Positions 19,648 through 28,214 of a DNA stretch of 64,000 nucleotides are shown in pieces. The translations under genes and the position numbers were made by a program. The notes beneath the pieces are model-generated. The model was not told the origin of the DNA and searched no databases. It was given only the letters and a program-made list of their open reading frames with translations. Every line of letters starts with the position of its first letter. The stretch's first letter is position 1. Origin of the DNA: Alteromonas lipotrueae (GTDB taxonomy: Bacteria; Pseudomonadota; Gammaproteobacteria; Enterobacterales; Alteromonadaceae); assembly GCF_019249215.1 (NCBI RefSeq), contig NZ_JAESDI010000003.1, forward strand, positions 248,001 to 312,000, given 5' to 3'.

Positions 19648-21540
19648 ATGCTAGAAAGAATCAGAGAAGGTTCTCAAGGCCCATGGGCAATGGCAATTAT
19701 TGCCCTAATCGTATTGAGTTTCGTGTTTGCTGGTGTAGGAAGCTACCTGACGTCTTCAGGTACTACGGCAGTAGCAACAGTTAATGGCGAAGAAATTTCT
19801 GCTCAGGAATTAGAACGCGGTTATCAGAACCAACGGGCACAAATGGAATCACAATTTGGCGAGAGCATTGCCCAGTTGTTTTCAAGCGAACAGTATTTAA
19901 GTGACTTTCGTCGTAACGTACTAGATAGACTTATTGCTGAAAAACTTATTCAGCAACAAGCACAGGAAATGGGCTTACGCGTTAGCGATGCTCAAATTCG
20001 TGAAACTATCGTACAAATGCCAGAGTTTCAGTTCGGTGGTCAATTCGACAACGACCGTTTCCAAACTATTTTGCGTCAAAACGGCTTTCAGGTTGCTGAC
20101 TTCCGTGATTATTTACGCATTCAAATGACACAAAATCAATTGGCTGCAGCGTTAACCAATTCTGAGTTTGCATTGCCTGGAGAAGCTGAACGTGCGAATG
20201 CATTACAGCTTCAAACTCGTGACGCTAAATACGTGATGATTGATTCTGCTTCATTCGCCGACTCGGTGGAAGTAACAGAAGATGATATTGGCGAATATTA
20301 CAACGCTAACATCACTGCATTTGATACCGAAGAGCAAATTAAGCTTGCCTATGTATCACTGACAGTAGAAGACGTTAAAAGCCGCGTAAGCGTCGATGAC
20401 GAAGCCGTTCGCACTTACTATGACAATAACCTTAGCGGTTATGGCAAAGAAGAAGAGCGTCGAGTTTCACATATTCTTATCGAGTCAGGTGATGACGCTG
20501 ATGCAGCAAAAGCGAAAACTCAAGCACTATTAGACCAACTGAACGACGGTGCTGATTTTGCTGAGTTAGCTGAAAGTAATTCAGATGACACCTTTTCAGC
20601 TGAAAATGGTGGTGATCTAGATTTTATTACTCCTGGAATGATGGACGATGCGTTTGATGAAGCGGTATTTAGTTTAGCGAATGTGGGTGACTATACCGAC
20701 GTTGTTGAAACTGAATTCGGTTTTCACATCATTAAATTGACTGAACTTAAAGAAGCGCAAGTTCAAGCATTTGAAGACGTAGAAGCAGAAATCCGCGAGA
20801 CATTGCTTACCGATAAAGCATTAGAAGAATTCTTCGAGCTGCAAAACACCATGGCTGAAATTGCATTTGAAGTGCCTGATACACTAGAAGATGTTGCTAA
20901 CGCCGTTGACTTACCGGTACAAGAAACAGGTTTGTTTAGCCGTAACACTGTGCCAGTAAATATGAGCTCACCAGCACTGACTGAAGTCGCGTTTTCTTCT
21001 GAACTTATCGATGAAGGCGTGAACAGTGATATTATCGAACTAGATGATGAAACGGTAGTTGTTGTGCGTGTTGTAGAGCACTTGCCACAGCGTACTCAAG
21101 CCCTAGACGAAGTTCGTGATGGAATTGTATCAACAGTGAAAGCACAGAAAGCACAAGAAGCTGCTGAAAGCTGGGCTACAAGTGTTGTTGAATCGCTTCA
21201 GCAAGGCGAAAGTGTAGATGCAACATTAGCAGAAAAGTCTCTTAACTGGGAAAGTGCTGAAGCAGTGGCGAGAAGTGGTAGTACTTTAAACCGCAGTATC
21301 GTTGATAAACTATTTACCTTATCTACTGAAGCTGAAAAGCGTGTAGATGTGGTAGCAACCGTGAACGGTGACGTGGCCATTGTTGAGCTTGTTAAAGTGA
21401 ACAGTGCGCCTGCGCTAAGTGCTGAGATGTCAGAAAGTCTGAAACCTCGTTTAGCACAGATGCAAGGCCAGCGTGTTTACCAACAGTTCATCGAAGCGTT
21501 ACGTGCTGATGCCGATGTTACGGTGTCTGAAAGCCTTTAG
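19648..21540 (+). CDS. ppiD: Periplasmic folding chaperone PpiD
   Basis: A 630-residue membrane-anchored chaperone (E. coli 623). One N-terminal helix (about residues 15-34) anchors it with the bulk in the periplasm. A SurA-like helical N-domain (about 40-185) is followed by a parvulin domain at about 265-360 (EERRVSHILIE to TEFGFHIIKL) and a C-terminal helical part. It assists proteins leaving the SecYEG translocon; in E. coli the parvulin domain is catalytically inert, and I cannot tell here. A TATAAT box at 19554-19559 lies about 90 bases upstream but lacks a good -35. Confidence 0.95.
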   Translation: MLERIREGSQGPWAMAIIALIVLSFVFAGVGSYLTSSGTTAVATVNGEEISAQELERGYQNQRAQMESQFGESIAQLFSSEQYLSDFRRNVLDRLIAEKLIQQQAQEMGLRVSDAQIRETIVQMPEFQFGGQFDNDRFQTILRQNGFQVADFRDYLRIQMTQNQLAAALTNSEFALPGEAERANALQLQTRDAKYVMIDSASFADSVEVTEDDIGEYYNANITAFDTEEQIKLAYVSLTVEDVKSRVSVDDEAVRTYYDNNLSGYGKEEERRVSHILIESGDDADAAKAKTQALLDQLNDGADFAELAESNSDDTFSAENGGDLDFITPGMMDDAFDEAVFSLANVGDYTDVVETEFGFHIIKLTELKEAQVQAFEDVEAEIRETLLTDKALEEFFELQNTMAEIAFEVPDTLEDVANAVDLPVQETGLFSRNTVPVNMSSPALTEVAFSSELIDEGVNSDIIELDDETVVVVRVVEHLPQRTQALDEVRDGIVSTVKAQKAQEAAESWATSVVESLQQGESVDATLAEKSLNWESAEAVARSGSTLNRSIVDKLFTLSTEAEKRVDVVATVNGDVAIVELVKVNSAPALSAEMSESLKPRLAQMQGQRVYQQFIEALRADADVTVSESL

Positions 21541-21637
21541 TATTGTTTAGCTTACTACATAGGTTTTCGCGAGCATATAACGTAGTTAATACGTAAAGTC
21601 GTGATATTTTAGTCTTAGCGGTAAGCGTAGAATACGT

Positions 21638-21696
21638 AAAAAAGCCAGAGTTGGAGCAGCGATAATAACAATCGCTTGTTCAACACTGGCTTTTTT
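21638..21696. terminator. Large hairpin terminator after ppiD
   Basis: AAAAAAGCCAG (21638-21648) pairs with CTGGCTTTTTT (21686-21696), then after one mismatch GTTG pairs with CAAC, and an apical GCGAT/ATCGC stem caps it. The A-run and T-run make it usable in both directions, so it can serve ppiD and the small minus-strand gene beside it. Confidence 0.85.
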
Positions 21697-21724
21697 GTGG
21701 GCGTCTTATCGGTAAGCAAAAGAG

Positions 21725-21895
21725 CTAATGAGTGAGAAATAGCATAACAGCGTAAAATGCCGCAATAACACTCGACAGCACCAGTATGTAAGTAAAACCT
21801 TGTTTGCCTTGTGCTAGGGAATAGCTATTCACCCTCAAGTAGCCAAACCACAATAACGACAAGATAAGTGGTATTAGTACAATAATCTTTAGCAA
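21725..21895 (-). CDS. Small two-helix membrane protein (56 residues)
   Basis: A short minus-strand frame in the ppiD-dapE gap. It starts with TTG at 21895 preceded by GAGG with a 7-base spacer and stops with TAG at 21725. The product begins MLKIIVLIPLILSLLWFGYL and ends YAVMLFLTH. Two hydrophobic helices (about residues 2-20 and 33-53) flank a short polar loop with RVNSYSLAQGKQG, so both ends probably face the same side. I do not recognise a family. The good ribosome site, amphipathic design and shared terminator support it as a real gene, but the non-ATG start is inferred. It is too short for most gene-calling cut-offs. Confidence 0.6.
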   Translation of the reverse strand: MLKIIVLIPLILSLLWFGYLRVNSYSLAQGKQGFTYILVLSSVIAAFYAVMLFLTH

Positions 21896-22149
21896 AACTC
21901 GACCTCGCGTTGTATCGGTAAAGGGGGATTAAATTTTATGTAGGGTAACCGCTTCTAGTAATAACTTTAGCTCGCTGCCTAAATACAAGTTTATCGATAG
22001 AATCATCTATAACCCTAACTATATATGACTACAGTATATAAGGGGAAATCAGTTTAGCCTTGTCATTTCCTTGTCTTAATTTTGTTATCTGTGTGTCATC
22101 TTTACTTTGTGTAATAACAGGTAAGCAAACTTAGACTTCATTTATTCTT
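21896..22149. other. Region upstream of dapE
   Basis: About 250 AT-rich bases holding the promoters of dapE and of the small minus-strand gene. Several TATA-like runs lie near 22020-22045. No further gene is visible. Confidence 0.4.
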
Positions 22150-23313
22150 ATGAACAATACTGCGCTTTCGTTGGTCCACCACGCTAGAAGCATTCATTTT
22201 GCAGAAGTACTTATGGCACGGGAATCCATTACCCCCGTTGACGCTGGGTGCCAAAGCTATCTAATGCACCGATTAGAAAAGCTAGGCTTTGCATGTGAAA
22301 AGCACAAAGTGGAAGGGGTGACTAATTTAATCGCTAAATGGGGGGATGGGCCTATCCATTTTGCTTTTTCTGGCCACACCGATGTAGTGCCACCAGGCCC
22401 ATTAGAAAAATGGAAATCTAATCCCTTTTGCCCAGTGATAAGTCAAAATAAACTTTATGGTCGCGGCGCTGCCGATATGAAAACGGGTGTTGCTGCCATG
22501 CTAGCAGCAACAGAAAGAGCGCTACCATCACTGGATTCAAACCAATATACGTATTGGTGGTTGATTACCAGTGATGAAGAAGGCGAGGCTGAATATGGCT
22601 CTAAATGGATAAAGGCCTATTTAGATGCCAAACAAATTACACTTGATATGTGCTTAGTAGGCGAGCCTACTGCTACGCATACTACCGGCGACACCATTAA
22701 AGTAGGCCGCAGAGGTTCATTGTCGGGCACAATTTTGGTATCAGGAAAACAAGGGCATGTTGCTTACCCGCATACGTGCGATAACGCAATTCACAAAGCA
22801 AGCCGTATCATACAGGCGTTATCCTCCTACGAGTTTGAACAAGGTAGCCTCGACTTTCCAGGTACGTCTTTGCAAGTCACTCACGTAGATACGGGCGCGT
22901 TTACAGATAATTTAGTGTCGGGTAGTACCCGTATTGAATTTAATGTGCGTTACGCATGGCAATTTAACCGTGACAGCTTAGTTAAGTTATTAACACGTAT
23001 TATCGGTGAGGTAGATGCCAGCGCGTCGATCAGCTGGTCTCGACCCTGTGAATCCTATTTGAGTAGAAGCAATACTGAAAAGCGCTGCTTAATTAATATT
23101 ACAGAAAAAGCCATTCGACAAGCCACTGGACGTTACCCTGTGGTCAGCACGTCTGGCGGTACCTCAGACGGGCGGTTTTTTGCATCAGACACAACCCAAG
23201 TGGTAGAAGTGGGTGTGCCAAATGCCACCATCCACCAAGTTAATGAACACGTTCACCTATCAGATATTGTGACCCTGGAAGACATTTTCACAGATGTTTT
23301 ATTGAGTCTGTAA
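22150..23313 (+). CDS. dapE: Succinyl-diaminopimelate desuccinylase
   Basis: A 387-residue M20-family di-zinc hydrolase that makes LL-diaminopimelate for lysine and peptidoglycan synthesis. Metal-ligand motifs are intact: His76 and Asp78 in SGHTDVVPPG, Asp109 in GRGAADMKTG, the catalytic Glu143-Glu144 in TSDEEGEAEYGS, a later Glu in VGEPTATHTTGD, and His in NATIHQVNEHVH. It is about ten residues longer at the N-terminus than typical DapE (375-377), so an internal start is possible, though SITPVDAGC sits where expected. It stands as a single gene with its own terminator. Confidence 0.93.
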   Translation: MNNTALSLVHHARSIHFAEVLMARESITPVDAGCQSYLMHRLEKLGFACEKHKVEGVTNLIAKWGDGPIHFAFSGHTDVVPPGPLEKWKSNPFCPVISQNKLYGRGAADMKTGVAAMLAATERALPSLDSNQYTYWWLITSDEEGEAEYGSKWIKAYLDAKQITLDMCLVGEPTATHTTGDTIKVGRRGSLSGTILVSGKQGHVAYPHTCDNAIHKASRIIQALSSYEFEQGSLDFPGTSLQVTHVDTGAFTDNLVSGSTRIEFNVRYAWQFNRDSLVKLLTRIIGEVDASASISWSRPCESYLSRSNTEKRCLINITEKAIRQATGRYPVVSTSGGTSDGRFFASDTTQVVEVGVPNATIHQVNEHVHLSDIVTLEDIFTDVLLSL

Positions 23314-23340
23314 AGCCCGTATTAGATTCATATGCCAACT

Positions 23341-23378
23341 AAAATAAGAAAAGCGCCAACGGGCGCTTTTCTTATTTT
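23341..23378. terminator. Bidirectional terminator between dapE and the acyltransferase gene
   Basis: A perfect 17-base-pair stem (23341-23357 with 23362-23378) has a 4-base AACG loop. A-rich and T-rich ends suit both convergent genes. Confidence 0.93.
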
Positions 23379-23452
23379 AGTGTAGTGTCTTCTATAGGGT
23401 GGTTGACGTAAATCAGGTAATCAAACCGTCTAAATTAGCCATATGTAAACCT

Positions 23453-25189
23453 CTACGCTGACTGTTTAAGCTCAGGTTTTAATTGTGTTGCGCCTAAATA
23501 GCGTTCCTTTTTCTTTTGGGTTAACGCTTCTAAATCGACCACCACTAGGCCGTCTATGCAGTCGTTAAAGTCAGGGTCTACATTAAAATCTAAGAACGCC
23601 ACGCCACCGGTTTTCGATAGTTCGCTGTATTGCTTGTATAAGGTAGGTACGTTCACGCCCATATTGGCGAGTAAATGCTTTAATTGAGTAAACTCAGATT
23701 TATAGTCGTTACCGGTAAAAGTATACAAGGGATCTTGCGACATTTGATAAGGCCGCTTAGAAGTGGCTTGCCCAAACTTAGCCGGAAAGTAAGTAGAGTA
23801 GAACTGTACAATTAAGTCTTTAGCTGGTTGAGGGTAAGCATTGCTTAAAGACACCGCGCCAAACATGTATCGATATTTCGGGTAGCGATTTAAAAATGCA
23901 CCTATGCCCACCCATAAATAATCTAAACTACGTTTACCCCAGTAACAGGGTTGAACAAAGCTACGACCAAGTTCGAGCCCCTCTTTGAACAAGGTGCTGT
24001 TACTTTCCTCACTTCCATAGTCGAACAACGTTGCCGAATATAGACCGGTAGGGTGGTCTTTATGACTCAGTAACTCAGCATCGCCAAAACGATATGCCCC
24101 CACAATCTCTAAATTACTCTCATCCCAAAGAATTAAGTGATAGTAGTAAGTATCGTATTGGTCTATATCGCGGCGTTTGTTAGTACCTTCACCTACCGCA
24201 CGAAAGGCCACTTCCCTTAAGCGGCCAATTTCACGCATAATCGGTGAGCAATTTTTATGTTGGTACAAATATATCGACTGACCATCGCTAGTGTGGCCTA
24301 AGTGTTCGCATTGCTTCATTGCGCGGGAAAGCTCTTTTCTATCTTCCGGCATGGCAACAGGCGCTTGGGTATCAAAAATACCTTTCTTGTTACTGCCAAT
24401 TCGATATAAGTGGCGCTTAAATAGTTTTACCTGATCTTTTAGCGCTATGCTGTTTTGTTGATAAGACTCAAAGGGAATAAGCTCGCCTATACGCATAGGA
24501 AGGTGTTTTTTGCGTTGCTTAAACATTTCTTTTACCAGCAGCGCGGTGGCTAAAGGTTTGTACACCATGGATACCCCATAAAATAGCGGGCTATTTTTGG
24601 CATCAATATAAACCGGAAGAATAGGGGATTTGGCTTGTCGGGCGATACGTAAAAAACCAGAATGCCATAGGGTGTCACGGACACCTTGAGGCCGTAATCG
24701 GGACACTTCTCCGGCGGGAAATATTAAAATGGCCCCATCTGATTGTAGGTGCTTTTGAATAGCCCCTAAATGCTGTTTCGGCGTACCGCCTTGCATATTA
24801 TTGACTGGCAGCAACATGTCATGCAGAGGCTCAATGGCCATGAGCATTTGGTTCGCCACTACTTTTAAGTCGTGACGCACTTCACTAACCAGTTTAATTA
24901 GCGCAAGGGCGTCTAGTGAGCCGATAGGGTGGTTGGCAATAATCACCACACGACCTTGTGAGGGAATACGCTCTTTCTCTACGTCTCGGGTAGAGTAGCT
25001 AATGTTAAAGTATTCGAGCACTTGCTCTACAAAGTCGATATCTTCGTAGTGGGGATAGGTTTCGCCGAACTCTATTATTTCTCGTTCATGCAAAAGGTGG
25101 CGCAGCACAAACGATAAAGACCTAAACAACAAGGGGTTGTTAGCCACTTGGGGATAGTGTTTATTTAGTACTTCATCAACAGTAAACAT
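23453..25189 (-). CDS. Bifunctional lysophospholipid acyltransferase / GNAT-type N-acyltransferase (OlsF-like)
   Basis: A two-domain protein of 578 residues from ATG 25189. An in-frame GTG at 25240 would add 17 residues, but GAGAAAG lies just before the ATG and the added segment looks non-native. The N-terminal half (about 60-290) is a PlsC-type acyltransferase with NHPIGSLD at 86-93 and FPAGEVSRLRP at 157-167. The C-terminal half (about 310-560) is the GNAT-like acyl-ACP N-acyltransferase domain also found in OlsB (DQYDTYYYHLILWDE, IVGAYRFGDA). The same fusion defines OlsF, which makes ornithine lipids by N-acylation (C-domain) and O-acylation (N-domain) of ornithine. I infer an aminolipid synthase; the amino acid (ornithine, glycine or other) cannot be told from sequence. 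It is convergent with dapE and upstream of nothing on its strand. Confidence 0.75.
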   Translation of the reverse strand: MFTVDEVLNKHYPQVANNPLLFRSLSFVLRHLLHEREIIEFGETYPHYEDIDFVEQVLEYFNISYSTRDVEKERIPSQGRVVIIANHPIGSLDALALIKLVSEVRHDLKVVANQMLMAIEPLHDMLLPVNNMQGGTPKQHLGAIQKHLQSDGAILIFPAGEVSRLRPQGVRDTLWHSGFLRIARQAKSPILPVYIDAKNSPLFYGVSMVYKPLATALLVKEMFKQRKKHLPMRIGELIPFESYQQNSIALKDQVKLFKRHLYRIGSNKKGIFDTQAPVAMPEDRKELSRAMKQCEHLGHTSDGQSIYLYQHKNCSPIMREIGRLREVAFRAVGEGTNKRRDIDQYDTYYYHLILWDESNLEIVGAYRFGDAELLSHKDHPTGLYSATLFDYGSEESNSTLFKEGLELGRSFVQPCYWGKRSLDYLWVGIGAFLNRYPKYRYMFGAVSLSNAYPQPAKDLIVQFYSTYFPAKFGQATSKRPYQMSQDPLYTFTGNDYKSEFTQLKHLLANMGVNVPTLYKQYSELSKTGGVAFLDFNVDPDFNDCIDGLVVVDLEALTQKKKERYLGATQLKPELKQSA

Positions 25190-25274
25190 AGTCTTTCTCG
25201 GTTTTTGCGAACAATAGCAGGGGAATATGACGGTTTTCACACAGTTTGATGTCAGTTATCTGACAATGCAGACG

Positions 25275-25303
25275 CCCGCGTTTCGTATATCTAGAAACGC
25301 GGG
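25275..25303. repeat. Inverted repeat after the LpxH-like gene
   Basis: CCCGCGTTTC (25275-25284) is perfectly complemented at 25294-25303 around a 9-base loop, in the gap between two minus-strand genes. No T-run follows on the minus strand, so it may be a weak terminator, a processing or stabilising hairpin, or an operator for the acyltransferase gene. Confidence 0.5.
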
Positions 25304-25318
25304 GTTTAAGTGGTATGC

Positions 25319-26119
25319 TTATGCTGCTTTCGATGGTGAACTTTTCACTTTCAGTGGTGTAACATTATCTGCGTTGTTCATGGTCTCAAGGGAATAGATT
25401 AGCGTTAGGTTTCCATTTTCGTCTTCACCCAAAGCACTGCAGTTTTCCATCCAATCGCCATCGTTGATGTAATGAATACCGTTTTCCATTGTGCTTTCAG
25501 GGTGATGAATATGACCGCAAATAACCCCATCAAGCCCCATTTCTTCTGCGCGTGAACAGCATGCCTGGCGGTAGCGAGCTATCGCTTCGTTTGCCCCTTT
25601 GATATGCTTTTTAATGTAACCGGCAAGCGACCAGTACTCACGTTTACGCCAGCTACGAAAACGATTGAACTCGCGGTTTAAAAACAGCAGTAAGTCGTAA
25701 CCTTTATCGCCAATCCACGCATGGAATTTACCCATGGTGACATCGCCATCAAATTGATCGCCATGTAACACAAGGTAACGTTTGCCTTGGGCCGTGGTAT
25801 GAACAAGTTGGCGCTCAATCTCGATATCGCCAAATGCCATGCCGGAATAAGACTGAATGGGTTCGTCGTGGTTACCTGGGAGATAAACAACGCGGGTGCC
25901 ATCTTGGCTCATCGCCATTAGTTTATGCATAACTTGATTGTGCGCTTGTGGCCAACGAAATTGTTTTGTCATTTGCCACATATCGACAATGTCGCCAACC
26001 AAATAAAGGGTGTCGACGGTGACGCTGTTTAAAAACGAAAGTAGGTATTCAGCTTTGCAATCACGATTGCCAAGGTGAATATCAGAAAGCCAAAGTGTGC
26101 GGTAATGTGTTTTTTTCAT
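25319..26119 (-). CDS. UDP-2,3-diacylglucosamine diphosphatase-like metallophosphoesterase
   Basis: A 266-residue calcineurin-type phosphoesterase of the LpxH-related group. All metal-site blocks are present: SDIHLGNRDC, GDIVDMW, GNHDEP, LHGDQFD and GHIHHPE. LpxH hydrolyses UDP-2,3-diacylglucosamine to lipid X in lipid A synthesis. This protein belongs to a longer, divergent branch (E. coli LpxH is 240 residues), so it may be a second paralogue acting on another pyrophosphate. The neighbouring lipid acyltransferase on the same strand supports a membrane-lipid role. ATG start at 26119. Confidence 0.75.
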   Translation of the reverse strand: MKKTHYRTLWLSDIHLGNRDCKAEYLLSFLNSVTVDTLYLVGDIVDMWQMTKQFRWPQAHNQVMHKLMAMSQDGTRVVYLPGNHDEPIQSYSGMAFGDIEIERQLVHTTAQGKRYLVLHGDQFDGDVTMGKFHAWIGDKGYDLLLFLNREFNRFRSWRKREYWSLAGYIKKHIKGANEAIARYRQACCSRAEEMGLDGVICGHIHHPESTMENGIHYINDGDWMENCSALGEDENGNLTLIYSLETMNNADNVTPLKVKSSPSKAA

Positions 26120-26232
26120 AGCAAGGTCCCAAAGCGATTGCCTTGGAACGCCACTATATGGAGGTTAATTGACAAAATGGTGACGCTTGTTTGACGATAG
26201 TGTTACAGGTGTCTATTTCAACAAAATCTGTT

Positions 26233-27138
26233 TTACAGAAGCTCGTTAGCTAGGGCTAATAACTCCTCTCGCATCCACTTATTTACTAAATCCTCATCAG
26301 CTTGCTTGTGCCAATACATGTGAATGGGCATAAGTGGCACGTCGAAGGGCAGTGTGGTAACCGCAACCGGTAGGCTGCTGGTAATCTGTTGTGCATAACG
26401 ACTTGGTACAGTAAGTAATAAATCTGATTTACTGACAACACTAGCGGCAGCGAAGTAATGTTCGCACTGTAGCGCAAACTGTCGCGTGGCGTTTTCTTTC
26501 GCAAGCGCTAAATCTACCGTATCTAATCGAGAGTCTTTCAAGGTCACCAGTACATGGGACGCTGCTACATAATTCGCTAGCGTTTTATCTTTTAAAATGG
26601 GGTGTTCTTTCGCACAGATAAGTACGAAATGCTCGTCGCACACCAGTGTTGAACGAATATCTGGACCTGTAGGCACTAAAGCGTCGATGACGATATCGAG
26701 TTCTTTATTGGCAAGTGCATTTTCAAGTTCAGGGCGGGTAACTCGCCTGCTAGTCACCGTAATATTCGCTGCATTTTGCAACAGCTCGGGAACAAGTGCC
26801 GGTAAGAACGTTGACTCAAGAATGTCTCTTAGTCCTAATCTTAATTCCCTTTTATAGCGGCTGATATCGAATTCGATGGGATCCGACAGCGTAGATTCTA
26901 AATGCGAGAGGGCTTCTTTTACAGGCTGAATAATAGATTGGCATAATGGGGTTGGTACCATCCGCCTGCTGTGGCGCACAAATAACTCATCATCAAACTT
27001 TTCTCTTAATCGTGACATTGCATGACTAACGGCAGGCTGAGTTAAATGCAATGCTTTAGCGGCCGCAGTAATACTCTCTTCTTCGTATACGGCTTTGAGC
27101 ACAAAAAACAAATTTAGGTCGATCTTTCCATGCATCAT
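26233..27138 (-). CDS. LysR family transcriptional regulator
   Basis: A 301-residue LysR protein. The N-terminal winged helix-turn-helix is at about residues 5-65 (EEESITAAAKALHLTQPAVS) and the periplasmic-binding-protein-like effector domain follows from about 90. It is transcribed divergently from the 27225-31876 operon with only 86 bases between starts, the classic arrangement for a LysR activator of the adjacent operon. A near-palindrome lies 1 base upstream of its start codon (listed separately). The effector is probably a substrate or intermediate of that operon, which is my inference. Confidence 0.93.
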   Translation of the reverse strand: MMHGKIDLNLFFVLKAVYEEESITAAAKALHLTQPAVSHAMSRLREKFDDELFVRHSRRMVPTPLCQSIIQPVKEALSHLESTLSDPIEFDISRYKRELRLGLRDILESTFLPALVPELLQNAANITVTSRRVTRPELENALANKELDIVIDALVPTGPDIRSTLVCDEHFVLICAKEHPILKDKTLANYVAASHVLVTLKDSRLDTVDLALAKENATRQFALQCEHYFAAASVVSKSDLLLTVPSRYAQQITSSLPVAVTTLPFDVPLMPIHMYWHKQADEDLVNKWMREELLALANELL

Positions 27139-27139
27139 A

Positions 27140-27157
27140 TTTATGAAATTCCATAAA
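27140..27157. promoter_or_regulatory. Candidate LysR operator
   Basis: An 18-base near-palindrome, TTTATGAAA TTCCATAAA, with 8 of 9 positions paired, centred in the lysR side of the divergent intergenic region. It fits the T-N11-A type box and its position suits autoregulation plus activation of the divergent operon. Confidence 0.5.
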
Positions 27158-27224
27158 GAAGTATCATTTTTATTTATTTTTATTGAGGTTACACTGGTTT
27201 AAATGTTAATGGAAGGATGCAGTT

Positions 27225-28055
27225 GTGAGTGAAACGTTAAAATCGGCCTCGAGCGATATGTTAAGAGAACAAGCCCAAAAAATGACATTGGGAGGTGATA
27301 AATTTGCTATTCCTATGCCGCCTTCGTTCGTTGATAAAAGCGAACAACAGGCGTATGAAAAACAGCGTTTGGCGTCGGCATTTCGCGCATTCGCTATGCA
27401 TGGATTTGATGAAGGGCTTGCTGGGCATATTACTTTACGGGATTGTATCGACCCTGAAACGTTTTGGGTTAACCCATTGGCCGTGCATTTTTCTAAAATT
27501 AAAGCGTCGGATTTAGTCAGGGTAGATCACCATGGCAACATCGTAGAAGGTAAAGCCGTAATCAACTTAGCCGCGTTTGCCATTCATTCTCGCATTCATG
27601 CAGCGCGAGAAGATATCAATGCTGTTGCCCATGCACATACCACTTACGGCAGAGCGTTTGCGTCTTTAGGGGAGAAATTGTTGCCTATTTCACAAGATGC
27701 TTGTGTATTTTATGAAAACCATGGTTTGTTTGATACCTTCAACGGTGTAGTGGCCGAGGGGGAAGAGGGCGATTTAATTGCCGAAGCATTAGGTGGAGGC
27801 ATTGGCGTAATATTAAAGAACCATGGTTTACTAACCGTTGGGTCTTCCGTAGATGCCGCTACTGCTAATTTTATTATGATGGATAGTTGTTGCCATAGCC
27901 AGTTACTTGCACAAGCGGCTGGCGGCCCCAAGCTAATTGACCACGAGACGGCAGTAAAGACACGCAAAGCAAATGGAAACGAGTTAGTCACGTGGGGCAA
28001 TTATCAGCCTCTATACCAAGTGATTGAATCACAGGATCTGAGCTTTAAGAATTAG
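27225..28055 (+). CDS. Class II aldolase/adducin family protein
   Basis: A 276-residue protein of the fuculose-phosphate aldolase/adducin fold. The metal-binding histidines are expected in HAHTTYGRAF and LKNHGLLTVG, both present. Such proteins act as aldolases, epimerases or decarboxylases on small sugar or hydroxy-acid substrates; the subfamily here cannot be assigned. The start is GTG at 27225 with GGAAGGA 7 bases upstream. It is the first gene of the operon divergent from the LysR gene. A 159-base gap with a 7-base-pair TTCAGAG/CTCTGAA hairpin (28136-28152) separates it from the transporter gene. Confidence 0.87.
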   Translation: MSETLKSASSDMLREQAQKMTLGGDKFAIPMPPSFVDKSEQQAYEKQRLASAFRAFAMHGFDEGLAGHITLRDCIDPETFWVNPLAVHFSKIKASDLVRVDHHGNIVEGKAVINLAAFAIHSRIHAAREDINAVAHAHTTYGRAFASLGEKLLPISQDACVFYENHGLFDTFNGVVAEGEEGDLIAEALGGGIGVILKNHGLLTVGSSVDAATANFIMMDSCCHSQLLAQAAGGPKLIDHETAVKTRKANGNELVTWGNYQPLYQVIESQDLSFKN

Positions 28056-28214
28056 CCTAGTCCTTGATAAAGCAAGGTAGATATACTAGGTAGAACGGGC
28101 TAAAGCGTGAAGCCAGTTCATCTAGGTTCTATTAATTCAGAGTTACTCTGAACAACAAGCCGCAGACGATAAGTGTGAATCATCGTCCATTATTAACAAT
28201 AAAAAAGGGCATAT

